Assembly (NCBI RefSeq): GCF_014062315.1
Contig: NZ_JACGLT010000011.1
Location: 1-64,000, forward strand
Origin: Gelidibacter maritimus
GTDB taxonomy: Bacteria > Bacteroidota > Bacteroidia > Flavobacteriales > Flavobacteriaceae
Reading direction: 5' to 3'
Length of the DNA: 64,000 nt
Position 1 is the first letter of the stretch; the number at the start of each line of letters is the position of its first letter. Made by a program: the position numbers and the translations under genes. The notes below the pieces were generated by a model. It was not told the origin of the DNA. It did not search any database and saw nothing but the letters and a program-made list of their open reading frames with translations. This document shows, piece by piece, positions 6,802 to 15,509 of this stretch.

Positions 6802-7935
6802 CTATATTCCCATCTCATCAAACGGATTCTTAATGTTTTTTAAACTACTCTGACTGACATGGGTGTAGATCATTGTGGTTTTAGGACTGTTGTGACCTAA
6901 AATGTCCTGAATGTATCGGAGATCGGTGCCGCTTTCCAATAAATGGGTCGCATAGCTGTGTCTTAGCGTATGTAAGGTCACATGCTTCTTAATAGATGTA
7001 GCTTTAACCGCCGTACGTAAAATCTTTCGGCAACTTTCTTGAGAATAGGCCCGACCTTCATTCCCCTCAAATAAGTAAATCTTTGGTTTGTATAGCGTGT
7101 AATAGTGCCTAAGTAAAGCCAAGGTTTTTTCGCTGAGGGGTACAAATCGGTCTTTTGCGCCTTTGGCATGTTTAATATGGATAAAACCACGTTTACTGTC
7201 TATGGCATCCATTTTCAAGGCTAAAGCTTCACCAATCCGTAAGCCGCAGGCATAAACCAAACTTAAAATGGTCTTGTGCTTTACATTCTTTATATTGGTG
7301 AGTAGCGTCCGTACTTCATCTTGCGAGAGAATCTCAGGTAAGCGCCTATCCTTTATTGGGCGCTCAATGCTGCTGATATCCAATTGGAAGTTGCTGTGAT
7401 GGTTGTAAAACAATTTTATGGCACTTATGACTTGGTTTTGAAATGTCCTGCTGTACCCATTGTTTAGAATATAATCTTGATTGAATAAAATGATATCCTC
7501 TTTGGTAATTTCCTGAATGCCTTTTTGCGGGTAAAACCTGAAAAATATGCGCAACACACCTACATAATTTTCTATGGTGTTTGGGCTGTATCGCTTCTGT
7601 AATAGATAAATCTCAAAACTTTTGAGCGCATCATAATGGAATTTATTAAGCTTTCCGAGTGGTGATCGTTTCGTTTTTATAACCGGTTGCACTGGCAATT
7701 GAGACCTGGAATGCAAAGCACTGTAGTTTACATAATGATTTTGCTTCCGTAAATAATCGAATAATTTACCTTTGTTTTCAGAAGTATATCTTAGATAAAA
7801 AACATTATGGGTTTTACTCCATTTCACCCCTTCTAAGGCTTTGATATACCTTTTTAAATCTTCACAGTAATCAAAGTGAATTGCAATTTGATGAACATTT
7901 TTATGAACAAGCGGAGAAAGAGTAATTGTTTGCAT
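6802..7935 (-). CDS. Tyrosine recombinase, presumed cassette integrase
   Basis: 377-aa site-specific recombinase. Residues 1-95 form an extra N-terminal region (pattern VKWSKTHNVFYLRY). Residues 96-185 form the core-binding domain, and the rest is catalytic, with Arg233 (GLRIGE), Lys258, His322-x-x-Arg325 (LHTLRHSYA), His348 (LGHNS) and Tyr357 (MIYTHV), so it looks active. The roughly 20-residue insertion that marks IntI between the first Arg/Lys region and HxxR is absent, which places it nearer the XerD-like group. It reads toward the cassettes, not away from them, so its transcript could run into cassette A. Starts at ATG 7935; about 180 bases separate it from the next gene. Confidence 0.85.
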   Translation of the reverse strand: MQTITLSPLVHKNVHQIAIHFDYCEDLKRYIKALEGVKWSKTHNVFYLRYTSENKGKLFDYLRKQNHYVNYSALHSRSQLPVQPVIKTKRSPLGKLNKFHYDALKSFEIYLLQKRYSPNTIENYVGVLRIFFRFYPQKGIQEITKEDIILFNQDYILNNGYSRTFQNQVISAIKLFYNHHSNFQLDISSIERPIKDRRLPEILSQDEVRTLLTNIKNVKHKTILSLVYACGLRIGEALALKMDAIDSKRGFIHIKHAKGAKDRFVPLSEKTLALLRHYYTLYKPKIYLFEGNEGRAYSQESCRKILRTAVKATSIKKHVTLHTLRHSYATHLLESGTDLRYIQDILGHNSPKTTMIYTHVSQSSLKNIKNPFDEMGI

Positions 7936-8117
7936 ATCGGAAGACTAAAATATCAATTTAAATATAATACAAAACTTCCATTTGAGCTAACTTGCAGGTT
8001 GTTAAATGTTTATAGGTGTGCAGTTGATTGTTTTTTAAATAGTCTTGGTAATTATTATAATAACGAATTAAGAAGCCTATTAGGTCAAAATACGCCTTTT
8101 CATGAAGATTTTATAGG

Positions 8118-8720
8118 TTAATAAAATTGGAACACCTGATCTAATAAAGTTACTATACTCTCCTGATTGGCACGAATCAATTCATTCCTGGCACTTACCA
8201 TATCCTTTGGTTGTTTGTCTTGTGAAAGCTTGAATTTACCTTCCCAATGAGTGATGTCAATTTCAAAACCTCTGACATAGCTAATAAACTGTGCCATTCT
8301 GGGATTATCCAATTCTAAGGTATAGTTATGTTCAGGGGCTTCTAAAAACGATGTCATGTCAATCATCGATTGCTTGATGGCCAGAGGATCAATGATTTCT
8401 TTGACCGTGCCCTTGAGATGAACCATAATGTAGTTCCAGGTGGGCAATTGTGTGGTACTGTAAATACTTGGCGAAATATAACATTGTGGACCTGAAAATA
8501 TAACGGTAACATCATTCTCGTCTTTTAGCAATTCTGCTTGCGGATTGTTTTTGTCCAAATGTCCAATCAGTTTTCCTTCAGAATAGATTAAGGGTAAATG
8601 CGAAACCAAGGGTTGGTTCTCTCTGACCGAAATGAGCGTCGCCAACGGATAGGTCTTGATAACTTCAATCATATGCTCATGATTGTCGTCTTGATGATGT
8701 TGTGGTGGGTAGTTCGTCAT
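8118..8720 (-). CDS. FMN-binding negative transcriptional regulator, PaiB family
   Basis: 200-aa protein matching the PaiB family, a split-barrel flavin-binding fold related to pyridoxamine oxidases. Typical features are the early YPLATLIS segment, HLPLIY with the flavin-barrel strand, GHLDKNNPQ, the FSGPQCYISPSIY block and PTWNY, which are the family's most conserved stretches. The Bacillus relative represses sporulation and protease genes; the role here is unknown and could be enzymatic. Length fits the family. It stands alone, reading toward the recombinase gene, and marks the right edge of the accessory region. Confidence 0.88.
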   Translation of the reverse strand: MTNYPPQHHQDDNHEHMIEVIKTYPLATLISVRENQPLVSHLPLIYSEGKLIGHLDKNNPQAELLKDENDVTVIFSGPQCYISPSIYSTTQLPTWNYIMVHLKGTVKEIIDPLAIKQSMIDMTSFLEAPEHNYTLELDNPRMAQFISYVRGFEIDITHWEGKFKLSQDKQPKDMVSARNELIRANQESIVTLLDQVFQFY

Positions 8721-8953
8721 ATATATAATTCCCGCGAAAGCGGAAATTTCTTGAATTTAAAAATAGTGTTTTGAATGGCGCCGCCAATTTAAGTAATTAA
8801 GTGATTCCTATAAAGTCCTCAAATCTACTGACGAAACAGTCGAAAACAATAGGAAGAAGCTTTATTTGATTTTTTTCAACGGATTTTGCGATTTCTGTCC
8901 ATGTTTTTAAAGCTTCATAACCCACTACCCACTACCGTCTCACCACTCACCAC

Positions 8954-9406
8954 TCAAACCCCAAACTGTCTCAAGTGATGGTCCAAATGTTTGTATTGCA
9001 TGCGTCCCCATTGATCAGTACTAAAACTCCCAAAATAAGGATGTTTTGGCCAATGCATGTTTAAAGCTTTACTTTGGAATTCATTGATGGTCACTTTCAA
9101 TAGTTCTCTTTCCATTTCGAAAACCTGTGGCTCGGTGATCTTAAAATCTTTGGGTGTGGTAATGTTCTCCGGCCATGGCTTATCGTTGTACATGATGGGC
9201 TTATACATCCTAAATATCATTCTTTTTAAAAACCCCACATTTTCCACTAACTCCATTTTTCCGCTGGCCACCAATAATGGCATTTGACAATGCTTGACCA
9301 TTTGGGCTACATCCATCTTGCCCCAAATAGGCGTTGAGTTTTCCGTCAACCGATCAATCCGAAGCAATACTTGCTGATGTACTTTTTGGTCAAATAGCGT
9401 TTGCAT
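8954..9406 (-). CDS. DUF1569 domain protein (DinB-like fold)
   Basis: 150-aa cytosolic protein of the DUF1569 family, which shares the four-helix DinB/YfiT-like fold. Visible family marks are WGKMDVAQMVKHC near residues 28-40, with the metal-type His, and the C-terminal FGSFSTDQWGRMQYKHLDHH (126-145) carrying two further His. In related folds these histidines hold a divalent metal. Substrate and pathway are unknown. It is divergent from radC with about 140 bases between the starts. Confidence 0.85.
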   Translation of the reverse strand: MQTLFDQKVHQQVLLRIDRLTENSTPIWGKMDVAQMVKHCQMPLLVASGKMELVENVGFLKRMIFRMYKPIMYNDKPWPENITTPKDFKITEPQVFEMERELLKVTINEFQSKALNMHWPKHPYFGSFSTDQWGRMQYKHLDHHLRQFGV

Positions 9407-9549
9407 CCAGCTACTATTAAAGTGTTGGTCCTGAAATTTACAAATTTTATCTTTTCTTTGATAATTATTGCCTATTTTTTCTAACCAAATGAAAGAACAA
9501 TTACTTCAAGCCATACTAATTTTATAGCCATTTAAAATTATTTGTGACC

Positions 9550-10248
9550 ATGTCAGAAAAACAAACTTCATTTTCCATAAAGAATTGGTCGCAAGACGAT
9601 CAGCCTCGTGAGAAATTAAGAGATAAAGGAAAGGCAGCCTTAAGTGATGCCGAATTGGTAGCTATCCTAATTGGTTCTGGAAGCAGGAACGAAAGTGCTG
9701 TAGAACTGTGCAAACGTATCTTGGCAAGTACCAATAATAATTTAAGTGCCCTGGGGAAATTGTCAATTAAGCAACTGACAGCATTTAAGGGAATTGGTGA
9801 GGCAAAGGCCATTACTATCATAGCGGCTTTAGAATTAGGAAGACGACGTAGGGGAGAAGAGGCGCTTCAACATCATAAAATCCATTCCAGCCAATCAGTT
9901 TTTGAGCTCATGCAGCCGATTATTGGCGAATTGGGTCACGAGGAATTCTGGATCGTCTATCTAAACAACTCCAACAAAGTGCTCCAAAAAAATCAACTGA
10001 GCAAAGGCGGTATCACCGGAACATTGGTCGATGTCAGATTGGCTCTTAAAACAGCACTTGAAGTTGGGGCCGTAGGAATAATTCTGGCACATAACCATCC
10101 ATCTGGGACATTAAAACCAAGTGAAGCCGACAAACAAATCACAAAAAAATTGAAAAATGCAGGAGAAAGTCTCGACATTAAGGTTTTGGATCATTTGATC
10201 ATTACCGAAAATGCCTATTTTAGTTTTGCTGATGAAGGGATACTTTAG
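9550..10248 (+). CDS. radC: RadC family JAB/MPN metalloprotein
   Basis: 232-aa RadC (DUF2466) protein. Residues 40-100 carry a helix-hairpin-helix region (FKGIGEAKA). Residues 110-232 form the JAB1/MPN domain with the JAMM signature HNHPSG (181-186) and Asp194, plus an upstream Glu. A DNA repair role was the historic assignment and is now doubted; the biochemical role is open. I chose ATG 9550 over the in-frame GTG at 9544 because the family N-terminus begins MSE-like here and GTG adds only two residues. Confidence 0.93.
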   Translation: MSEKQTSFSIKNWSQDDQPREKLRDKGKAALSDAELVAILIGSGSRNESAVELCKRILASTNNNLSALGKLSIKQLTAFKGIGEAKAITIIAALELGRRRRGEEALQHHKIHSSQSVFELMQPIIGELGHEEFWIVYLNNSNKVLQKNQLSKGGITGTLVDVRLALKTALEVGAVGIILAHNHPSGTLKPSEADKQITKKLKNAGESLDIKVLDHLIITENAYFSFADEGIL

Positions 10249-10404
10249 AATCTGGAAGTGGAAAGTTCTATGACCAATACCTGCCGCCTGACCACAAAAT
10301 TTGGGATGGCATAAATCTGCAAACAGAATATATCGTACCATGAATATGCAGCAAATAGCCATTTTGGAATTTGGAATTTGTAATTTTGAAGTTTACAACA
10401 GTCA

Positions 10405-11706
10405 ATGCTATTAGTTTACACCCATAAAATTACCCCAAGGTTAACTTATGCTTTTAAGCATATCAGTTTGCGTATCTTAAATGTTCCGGTGAGCTTTACA
10501 ACTACCGTTGAAGAGTTTATTGCGCATGACAGCATGAAAATTTCCTACACCAAACAGCCATTGAGTAGTGAACTCTTTATAAGAAGCCATGAGCTTTTGT
10601 TTGAACAGGGCCTATCTGATTTAGAAATCCACGTTCAGGATTGGGATGCTACAAAATGCTTTTTTTCCACATCAGATAAAAGTAGCGTACCTTTTGATAT
10701 TTTTGCAGCTACTTTTTATTTGCTAAGCCGATATGAGGAATACCTACCACATGTGAAGGATGAATATGGACGGTTTTTGGCCACCGAAAGCTTGGCGTTC
10801 AATGAAGGCTTTCTGCATCAACCCGTTGTGGACATCTGGGCCTATAAATTTAAAGCCATTTTGCAGACGCAGTTTCCAGATTTTGAGTTTCCAACAAAAA
10901 AGTACAGCATACAACCGGTCATTGACGTACCCGTAGCCTACTACTTTAAGGAAAAAGGCCTATTAAGAACCTTTGGAGGTGCCATAAACGATTTGTTTCG
11001 GTTAAAATTTAAACAGTTTTACAGACGTTTTCAAGCCCTGGCTGGTTTTAAACGCGATCCGTACGACACCTTTAAATGGATCATCACCAAACAAAAACAA
11101 ATTCCAAATAAGTTTATGGTGTTTTTTTTGATTGGCGAATATTCTACCTATGACAAAAATATCAACATCAACAAGAAACGATTTGTATCGCTTATTAAAT
11201 ATGTGGCCGATTACTGTAAGGTCGGATTAAAAGTATCGTTTCTAGCCCTGGACGATAAGGAAATGCTCAAACAGGAAAAACGTACCATGGAAGCTACCAC
11301 CAACCACCCCTTGGAAGCTTCACGGCATTCATTCTCCAAACTAAATTTGCCCGAATCTTATAGAAATCTGATCGAACTGGAAATTAAACAGGACTTTACA
11401 ATGGGATATATCAACCACATGGGCTTTAGGGCTGGTACCTGCACGCCGTTCCAGTTTTATGACCTGGATTACGAGGTTCAAACACCATTGCAGATTAATC
11501 CTTTTCATTGTGTGGACTATGCCTTGTTAAAACGCCACTCCTTATTGGATAAAAAAGAAGACTTGATGCGTATCATTAGAGAAGTGAAAAATGTAAATGG
11601 AACTTTCGTGCCTGTTTTTCATAATTATTCATTTAGCGATTTGGACCGCTGGAAAGGCTTCAGAGAATTATTTAGAATGGTATTAGCATCAGAACATGAA
11701 GATTGA
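10405..11706 (+). CDS. Polysaccharide deacetylase-like protein
   Basis: 433-aa protein common in Flavobacteriia, where it is usually listed as a polysaccharide deacetylase family protein with an N-terminal domain of unknown function. The region after residue 170 (PVIDVPVAYYF, later MGFRAGTCTPFQFYDLDYE near 340-360) follows the NodB-like barrel pattern. The first NodB metal motif appears as IDVPVAY rather than the usual TFDD, so catalytic activity is uncertain. No signal peptide is seen. It overlaps the next gene by 11 bases, so the two are co-transcribed and probably translationally coupled. Confidence 0.75.
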   Translation: MLLVYTHKITPRLTYAFKHISLRILNVPVSFTTTVEEFIAHDSMKISYTKQPLSSELFIRSHELLFEQGLSDLEIHVQDWDATKCFFSTSDKSSVPFDIFAATFYLLSRYEEYLPHVKDEYGRFLATESLAFNEGFLHQPVVDIWAYKFKAILQTQFPDFEFPTKKYSIQPVIDVPVAYYFKEKGLLRTFGGAINDLFRLKFKQFYRRFQALAGFKRDPYDTFKWIITKQKQIPNKFMVFFLIGEYSTYDKNININKKRFVSLIKYVADYCKVGLKVSFLALDDKEMLKQEKRTMEATTNHPLEASRHSFSKLNLPESYRNLIELEIKQDFTMGYINHMGFRAGTCTPFQFYDLDYEVQTPLQINPFHCVDYALLKRHSLLDKKEDLMRIIREVKNVNGTFVPVFHNYSFSDLDRWKGFRELFRMVLASEHED

Positions 11707-12385
11707 ATCTATTAAACACGTTTTTTTTGATTTGGACCATACGCTTTGGGATTTTGATAAAAATTCGGCGTTGACTTTCGATAAAATTTTCAAGAAACAT
11801 AAAGTCGAAATTGGATTGAATGATTTTCTGGAGGTTTATGAACCTGTCAATTTACGATATTGGAAACGGTATAGAAACGACGAAATTGATAAGATAGAGT
11901 TGAGGTACGGTAGATTGCGAGATACATTTAGTGAGATAGGCTTTGTGGTAGATGAAATTTTGATCCAAAATCTTGCCACGGATTATATAGCGCATTTGTC
12001 CAGCTTTAATCATCTTTTTGAAGGTACACTTGAGCTGTTGCAGTACTTACAGCCCAAATATCAATTGCACATCATCACCAATGGGTTTGAGGAACCACAG
12101 TTAAAAAAAATGAATGCATCTGCAATTACATCTTATTTTAAAACCATTACCAATGCAGAAATAGCGGGTTTTAAAAAGCCGAATCCTATTATTTTTGATT
12201 TTGCACTCAATATTGCGAAAGCTCATCCAAAAGAAAGCATCATGATTGGCGATAATTATGAAGCGGATATTTTGGGGGCGCTTAACGTTGGTTTTGATGC
12301 TATATTTTTCAATTATAGAAACGACCAAATAGAAGCTAACATTAAACAGGTAAAGCATTTATCACAGCTTAAGAGCTATTTGTAA
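11696..12385 (+). CDS. yjjG: YjjG family noncanonical pyrimidine nucleotidase (HAD)
   Basis: 229-aa HAD-superfamily phosphatase. Motif I is FFDLDHTLWDFDKNS with Asp12 and Asp14, motif II is the Thr in HIITNGF (about 122-128), motif III contains KKPNP (about 160-164) and motif IV is MIGDNYEADILGA (about 181-193). All catalytic residues are present. The E. coli homologue dephosphorylates noncanonical pyrimidine nucleoside monophosphates and cleans the nucleotide pool. It overlaps the upstream deacetylase-like gene by 11 bases. Confidence 0.92.
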   Translation: MKIESIKHVFFDLDHTLWDFDKNSALTFDKIFKKHKVEIGLNDFLEVYEPVNLRYWKRYRNDEIDKIELRYGRLRDTFSEIGFVVDEILIQNLATDYIAHLSSFNHLFEGTLELLQYLQPKYQLHIITNGFEEPQLKKMNASAITSYFKTITNAEIAGFKKPNPIIFDFALNIAKAHPKESIMIGDNYEADILGALNVGFDAIFFNYRNDQIEANIKQVKHLSQLKSYL

Positions 12386-12595
12386 ATTAACAGAGCTTCT
12401 ATATATAGTGCAAAGTAGGTTTCAAGCGCTTAGGAGTTGTTTTTTAACGGTAGCTAAAGATTAATAGGTTTGGACTAATCCTTAACCACAATTTAAACAA
12501 GTTAGCATTGAGGTCTTTGTTCTAATTGAGATGGTGCTGATATTTTTTCTAACTTTATTGTATCTTTATATCAAATTAATATATCCAAAAATTTT

Positions 12596-13525
12596 ATGAA
12601 ATCTATTCTGACTCTAATAGCCTTTTTAATACTGTTCAACTTTAAAGGGCTTTCCCAAGAAAGTATTAATGCTTATAAATATGTTATAGTACCAACTTCT
12701 TTCAGTTTTTTAAATGAGCCAGACCAATATCAAATCAACTCTCTGACTAAATTTTTATTTGAAAAACAAGGATTTGAAACCCTTTTGGCGGATGAAGAGT
12801 TTCCTGAAGACCTAAACAATAACCGTTGTCTCGGCCTGTACGCAGATGTTGAAAAACACAAAGCGTTCTTGAACACCAAACTACAGGTGCACCTAAAAGA
12901 CTGTAACAATAAAGTGGTGCTTTCATCAGAAATTGGTCAATCGCGAGAAAAGGAATATTCAAAAGTCTATAACCTAGCTATTAGAGATGCTTTTAAGAGC
13001 TTCGAGAATTTGAATTACACCTATCAACCAAGCTCTAAAATCGTTGTAAATAATACAAGAACACCGTCTAAAATTGAGGAGAATCCAAAAGTTCAAGAAG
13101 AAATTGACCGTTTAAAGAGAGAAGTGGAAGCTTTGAAGGCATTGCGACTTGAAAAAGAAGCTGCTGAGGCCAAAGCCTTGGCTGAAAAGGAAGAAACTCT
13201 TGAGCAAGAGCTGACAAATATGGAAGAAAAAGAAGAAAAAATAGTTAAAAAGGAAGCCAAGAAAGAATTGGTTGAAACCTTAAAAAAAGAAAGTAAATCT
13301 GATGAAAAAATTCAAACCTTGTTCGCAAACCCTGTGGCCAATGGCTACACAATTTCAGATGCATCTTCTAAGGTTTTGTATCATCTGGTATTTTCGGGTA
13401 AGGAAGATGTGTATATCGTTAAGGGACAGGATGCCATTGTCTATAAAATGAACAACAGTTGGATTGTTTCAAATGCCAGCGATTCTGGTGTTTCTATGAA
13501 AACGCTTAATGTAAAGTTCAATTAA
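12596..13525 (+). CDS. Exported coiled-coil protein of unknown function
   Basis: 309-aa protein. A signal peptide (residues 1-20, ending FKGLSQ) precedes a globular region (25-140, start YKYVIVPTSFSFL). A long Glu/Lys/Ala-rich coiled coil follows at about 158-245, then a C-terminal beta-like region (250-309) containing GYTISDASSKVLYHLVFSG. Proteins of this layout are frequent in Flavobacteriaceae but I know no function. It is a single-gene unit: 210 bases precede it and a good terminator follows at 13552. Confidence 0.82.
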   Translation: MKSILTLIAFLILFNFKGLSQESINAYKYVIVPTSFSFLNEPDQYQINSLTKFLFEKQGFETLLADEEFPEDLNNNRCLGLYADVEKHKAFLNTKLQVHLKDCNNKVVLSSEIGQSREKEYSKVYNLAIRDAFKSFENLNYTYQPSSKIVVNNTRTPSKIEENPKVQEEIDRLKREVEALKALRLEKEAAEAKALAEKEETLEQELTNMEEKEEKIVKKEAKKELVETLKKESKSDEKIQTLFANPVANGYTISDASSKVLYHLVFSGKEDVYIVKGQDAIVYKMNNSWIVSNASDSGVSMKTLNVKFN

Positions 13526-13551
13526 TAACTAAAGTTGTTTCCCAAATGAAA

Positions 13552-13580
13552 ACCCCGAAGCACTTTTCTTGCCTCGGGGT
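13552..13580 (+). terminator. Intrinsic terminator after the coiled-coil gene
   Basis: Stem ACCCCGAAGCA (13552-13562) with TGCCTCGGGGT (13570-13580), 10 of 11 pairs, loop CTTTTCT. The following run is only weakly T-rich (GTTATTCC), so efficiency is uncertain. Confidence 0.65.
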
Positions 13581-13819
13581 GTTATTCCCACCAGTGGATT
13601 TTAAAACTTCAAGATCTGCCTTAGTCGAAAAGTGAATTCCTTATTCATACATCGTGGGCTTGTCCACACTTGCCGATTGGACGCCCCCCGAGATTCTCGA
13701 TTTCTTATAAACTTCAAGGCTATTTTTGTATTGACTCTCAATTTTATTTATGTCATAGAGTCTGTTTTTTCAAATCTCTATGGTCTATTTTCTATGGTCT
13801 TTTCTCTCTATTCTATCCT

Positions 13820-15100
13820 CTAATACCCATATTTAGATTTCCAACGTTGCTTTAAAAACTCACGTTGCGAATTTTCTCTGGCATTATTACCGGGATTGTA
13901 AAGTTTGGTGTTTTTAATTTCATCAGGAAGAAACTCTTGTGGTGCAAAGTTGTTTTCGTAGCTATGGGCGTATTGGTAATTATCACCGTAACCCAATTCT
14001 TTCATAAGCTTTGTAGGTGCATTACGTACTGCCAAGGGCACTGATAAATCGCCCGTTTCCCTTACTAATTGTTGCGCTCTCCCAATAGCTTCATAAGCCG
14101 AATTGCTCTTTGGAGAGGTCGCTAAATACGTAGCACATTGACTCAGAATGATGCGAGATTCTGGATGTCCAATTACCGAAACCGCCTGAAAAGTGGTATT
14201 TGCCATGACCAATGCTGTCGGATTGGCATTGCCAATATCCTCACTGGCCAAAATGAGCAAACGTCTTGCAATAAATTTCACGTCCTCACCACCTTCAATC
14301 ATCCGCGCCAACCAATACACCGCGCCATTGGGGTCACTTCCACGAATTGATTTAATAAAGGCCGAGATAATATCATAATGCTGATCTCCAGTTTTATCGT
14401 AACGCACCGTATTACTCTGTACTTTTTCAAGTACCGAGTCATTGGTAATCTCAATCTTTTCATCATCGTCATAAGAAGTGATGATCAATTCAAAAATATT
14501 CAAAAGCTTTCGGGCGTCGCCACCAGAAAGACGCAATAAAGCTTCGGTTTCCTTGAGTTGGATGTCGCGTTTAGACAATAACTCATCTTCCGAAATGGCG
14601 CGTTGCAATAAGTTTTCCAAATCTTTTTTATCAAAAGAATTCAGCACATACAACTGGGCACGGGACAGAAGGGCAGGAATAACCTCAAAACTCGGATTTT
14701 CAGTCGTGGCACCAATGAGCGTGACCCAACCTTTTTCAACCGCCTCCAATAATGAGTCTTGTTGTGATTTACTGAACCTATGGATCTCGTCAATAAACAA
14801 TAACGGGTTCTTGGCCGTAAACAAACCGCCACTCTGCTTCGCCTTGTCAATCACCTCACGGATATCCTTGACCCCAGAATTGATAGCACTCAGCTTGTAA
14901 AACGGACGGTTGGATTCATTGGCAATAATGTTAGCCAAGGTCGTTTTTCCCGTCCCCGGGGGTCCCCAAAAAATCATGGACGGAATGACGCCCTGTTTAA
15001 TATGTTGTGTCAAAACCCCTTTGTCGCCAATCAAATGAGATTGACTCAAATAGTCTTTTAAATATTTTGGTCGTAAACGTTCTGCTAATGGTGCATTCAT
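13820..15100 (-). CDS. rarA: Replication-associated recombination protein A (RarA/MgsA)
   Basis: 426-aa AAA+ ATPase that acts at stalled replication forks, related to clamp-loader subunits. Walker [12 protein letters not shown] (about 46-56), Walker B LLFIDEIHRF (about 95-104), sensor I GATTENPS and the C-terminal tetramerisation region with GSDPNGAVYWLARM are all visible. The N-terminus PLAERLRPK is the family start. A perfect promoter element (caaaatta on the plus strand, TAATTTTG on the coding strand, 15105-15112) ends 4 bases before the ATG, suggesting a leaderless or nearly leaderless transcript. Confidence 0.95.
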   Translation of the reverse strand: MNAPLAERLRPKYLKDYLSQSHLIGDKGVLTQHIKQGVIPSMIFWGPPGTGKTTLANIIANESNRPFYKLSAINSGVKDIREVIDKAKQSGGLFTAKNPLLFIDEIHRFSKSQQDSLLEAVEKGWVTLIGATTENPSFEVIPALLSRAQLYVLNSFDKKDLENLLQRAISEDELLSKRDIQLKETEALLRLSGGDARKLLNIFELIITSYDDDEKIEITNDSVLEKVQSNTVRYDKTGDQHYDIISAFIKSIRGSDPNGAVYWLARMIEGGEDVKFIARRLLILASEDIGNANPTALVMANTTFQAVSVIGHPESRIILSQCATYLATSPKSNSAYEAIGRAQQLVRETGDLSVPLAVRNAPTKLMKELGYGDNYQYAHSYENNFAPQEFLPDEIKNTKLYNPGNNARENSQREFLKQRWKSKYGY

Positions 15101-15104
15101 AATG

Positions 15105-15112
15105 CAAAATTA
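15105..15112 (-). promoter_or_regulatory. Candidate -7 element of rarA
   Basis: Coding-strand TAATTTTG, an exact fit to the Bacteroidota consensus TAnnTTTG, lies 4 bases from the rarA ATG. Transcription would begin at or beside the start codon. No clear -33 TTG was identified. Confidence 0.55.
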
Positions 15113-15386
15113 CGGTATTTCGATTGAATGAATAAGTTTCATTACAGCTCTATTTACAAGATTCTCAATTTTACCTTCCCTTTGGGGAGGTCGGAATTGA
15201 CTTTTTTCAATTCCGGGTGGGGCAAAAGTCGTGCTCTCGCGGCTCAATCTTTTTGTTTTGAAAAAAAACAAAAAGGATTTCAAACAAACCGCTCCATCAC
15301 TCATGCGTTAGAATTGTAAATGACAAGCCTAGCCATAAAAATTCTAACTGTGTTAAAATGAAATTACTGGTAATTTAAATTTAGTT

Positions 15387-15431
15387 TCAACGTCAACGTC
15401 AACGTCAACGTCAATTTCAATCTCAATTTCA
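15387..15431. repeat. Hexamer tandem repeat (TCAACG)n
   Basis: Four perfect copies of TCAACG (15387-15410) followed by about three and a half degenerate copies of TCAATT/TCAATC to 15431. It lies in the gap upstream of the rhomboid gene and could vary in copy number, changing the spacing of any promoter upstream. Confidence 0.85.
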
Positions 15432-15509
15432 AAAAGATCAGTTACGTGACAATATTTCATATTTCGGTCAAATGGATACGAATTTGATAAGAAACCTTTA
15501 AATTTAACC

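Larger units (their letters stand above)
15101..15509. other. Structured intergenic region between rarA and the rhomboid gene
   Basis: A 409-base gap without a credible gene. It holds a series of hairpins: CCTTCCC with GGGGAGG (about 15175-15191), GGAATTGA with TCAATTCC (about 15193-15214), and a long A/T stem CTTTTTGTTTT with AAAAACAAAAAG (about 15249-15276). A hexamer repeat follows (separate entry). The cluster of hairpins looks like a relic or non-autonomous repeat rather than a terminator of rarA, which reads away from it. Confidence 0.5.

Noticed and set aside
2306..7935. Calling the array a classical class 1-3 or chromosomal IntI integron
   Set aside because: The recombinase lacks the IntI-specific insertion, reads toward the cassettes, and no simple double-strand attI was recognised. 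Integron-like is as far as the sequence supports.
7876..8121. 81-codon plus-strand gene over the recombinase start
   Set aside because: It begins inside the recombinase gene on the opposite strand, has no recognisable features and covers the expected promoter region.
15387..15431. CRISPR array
   Set aside because: Contiguous six-base units without spacers; no cas genes in the window.
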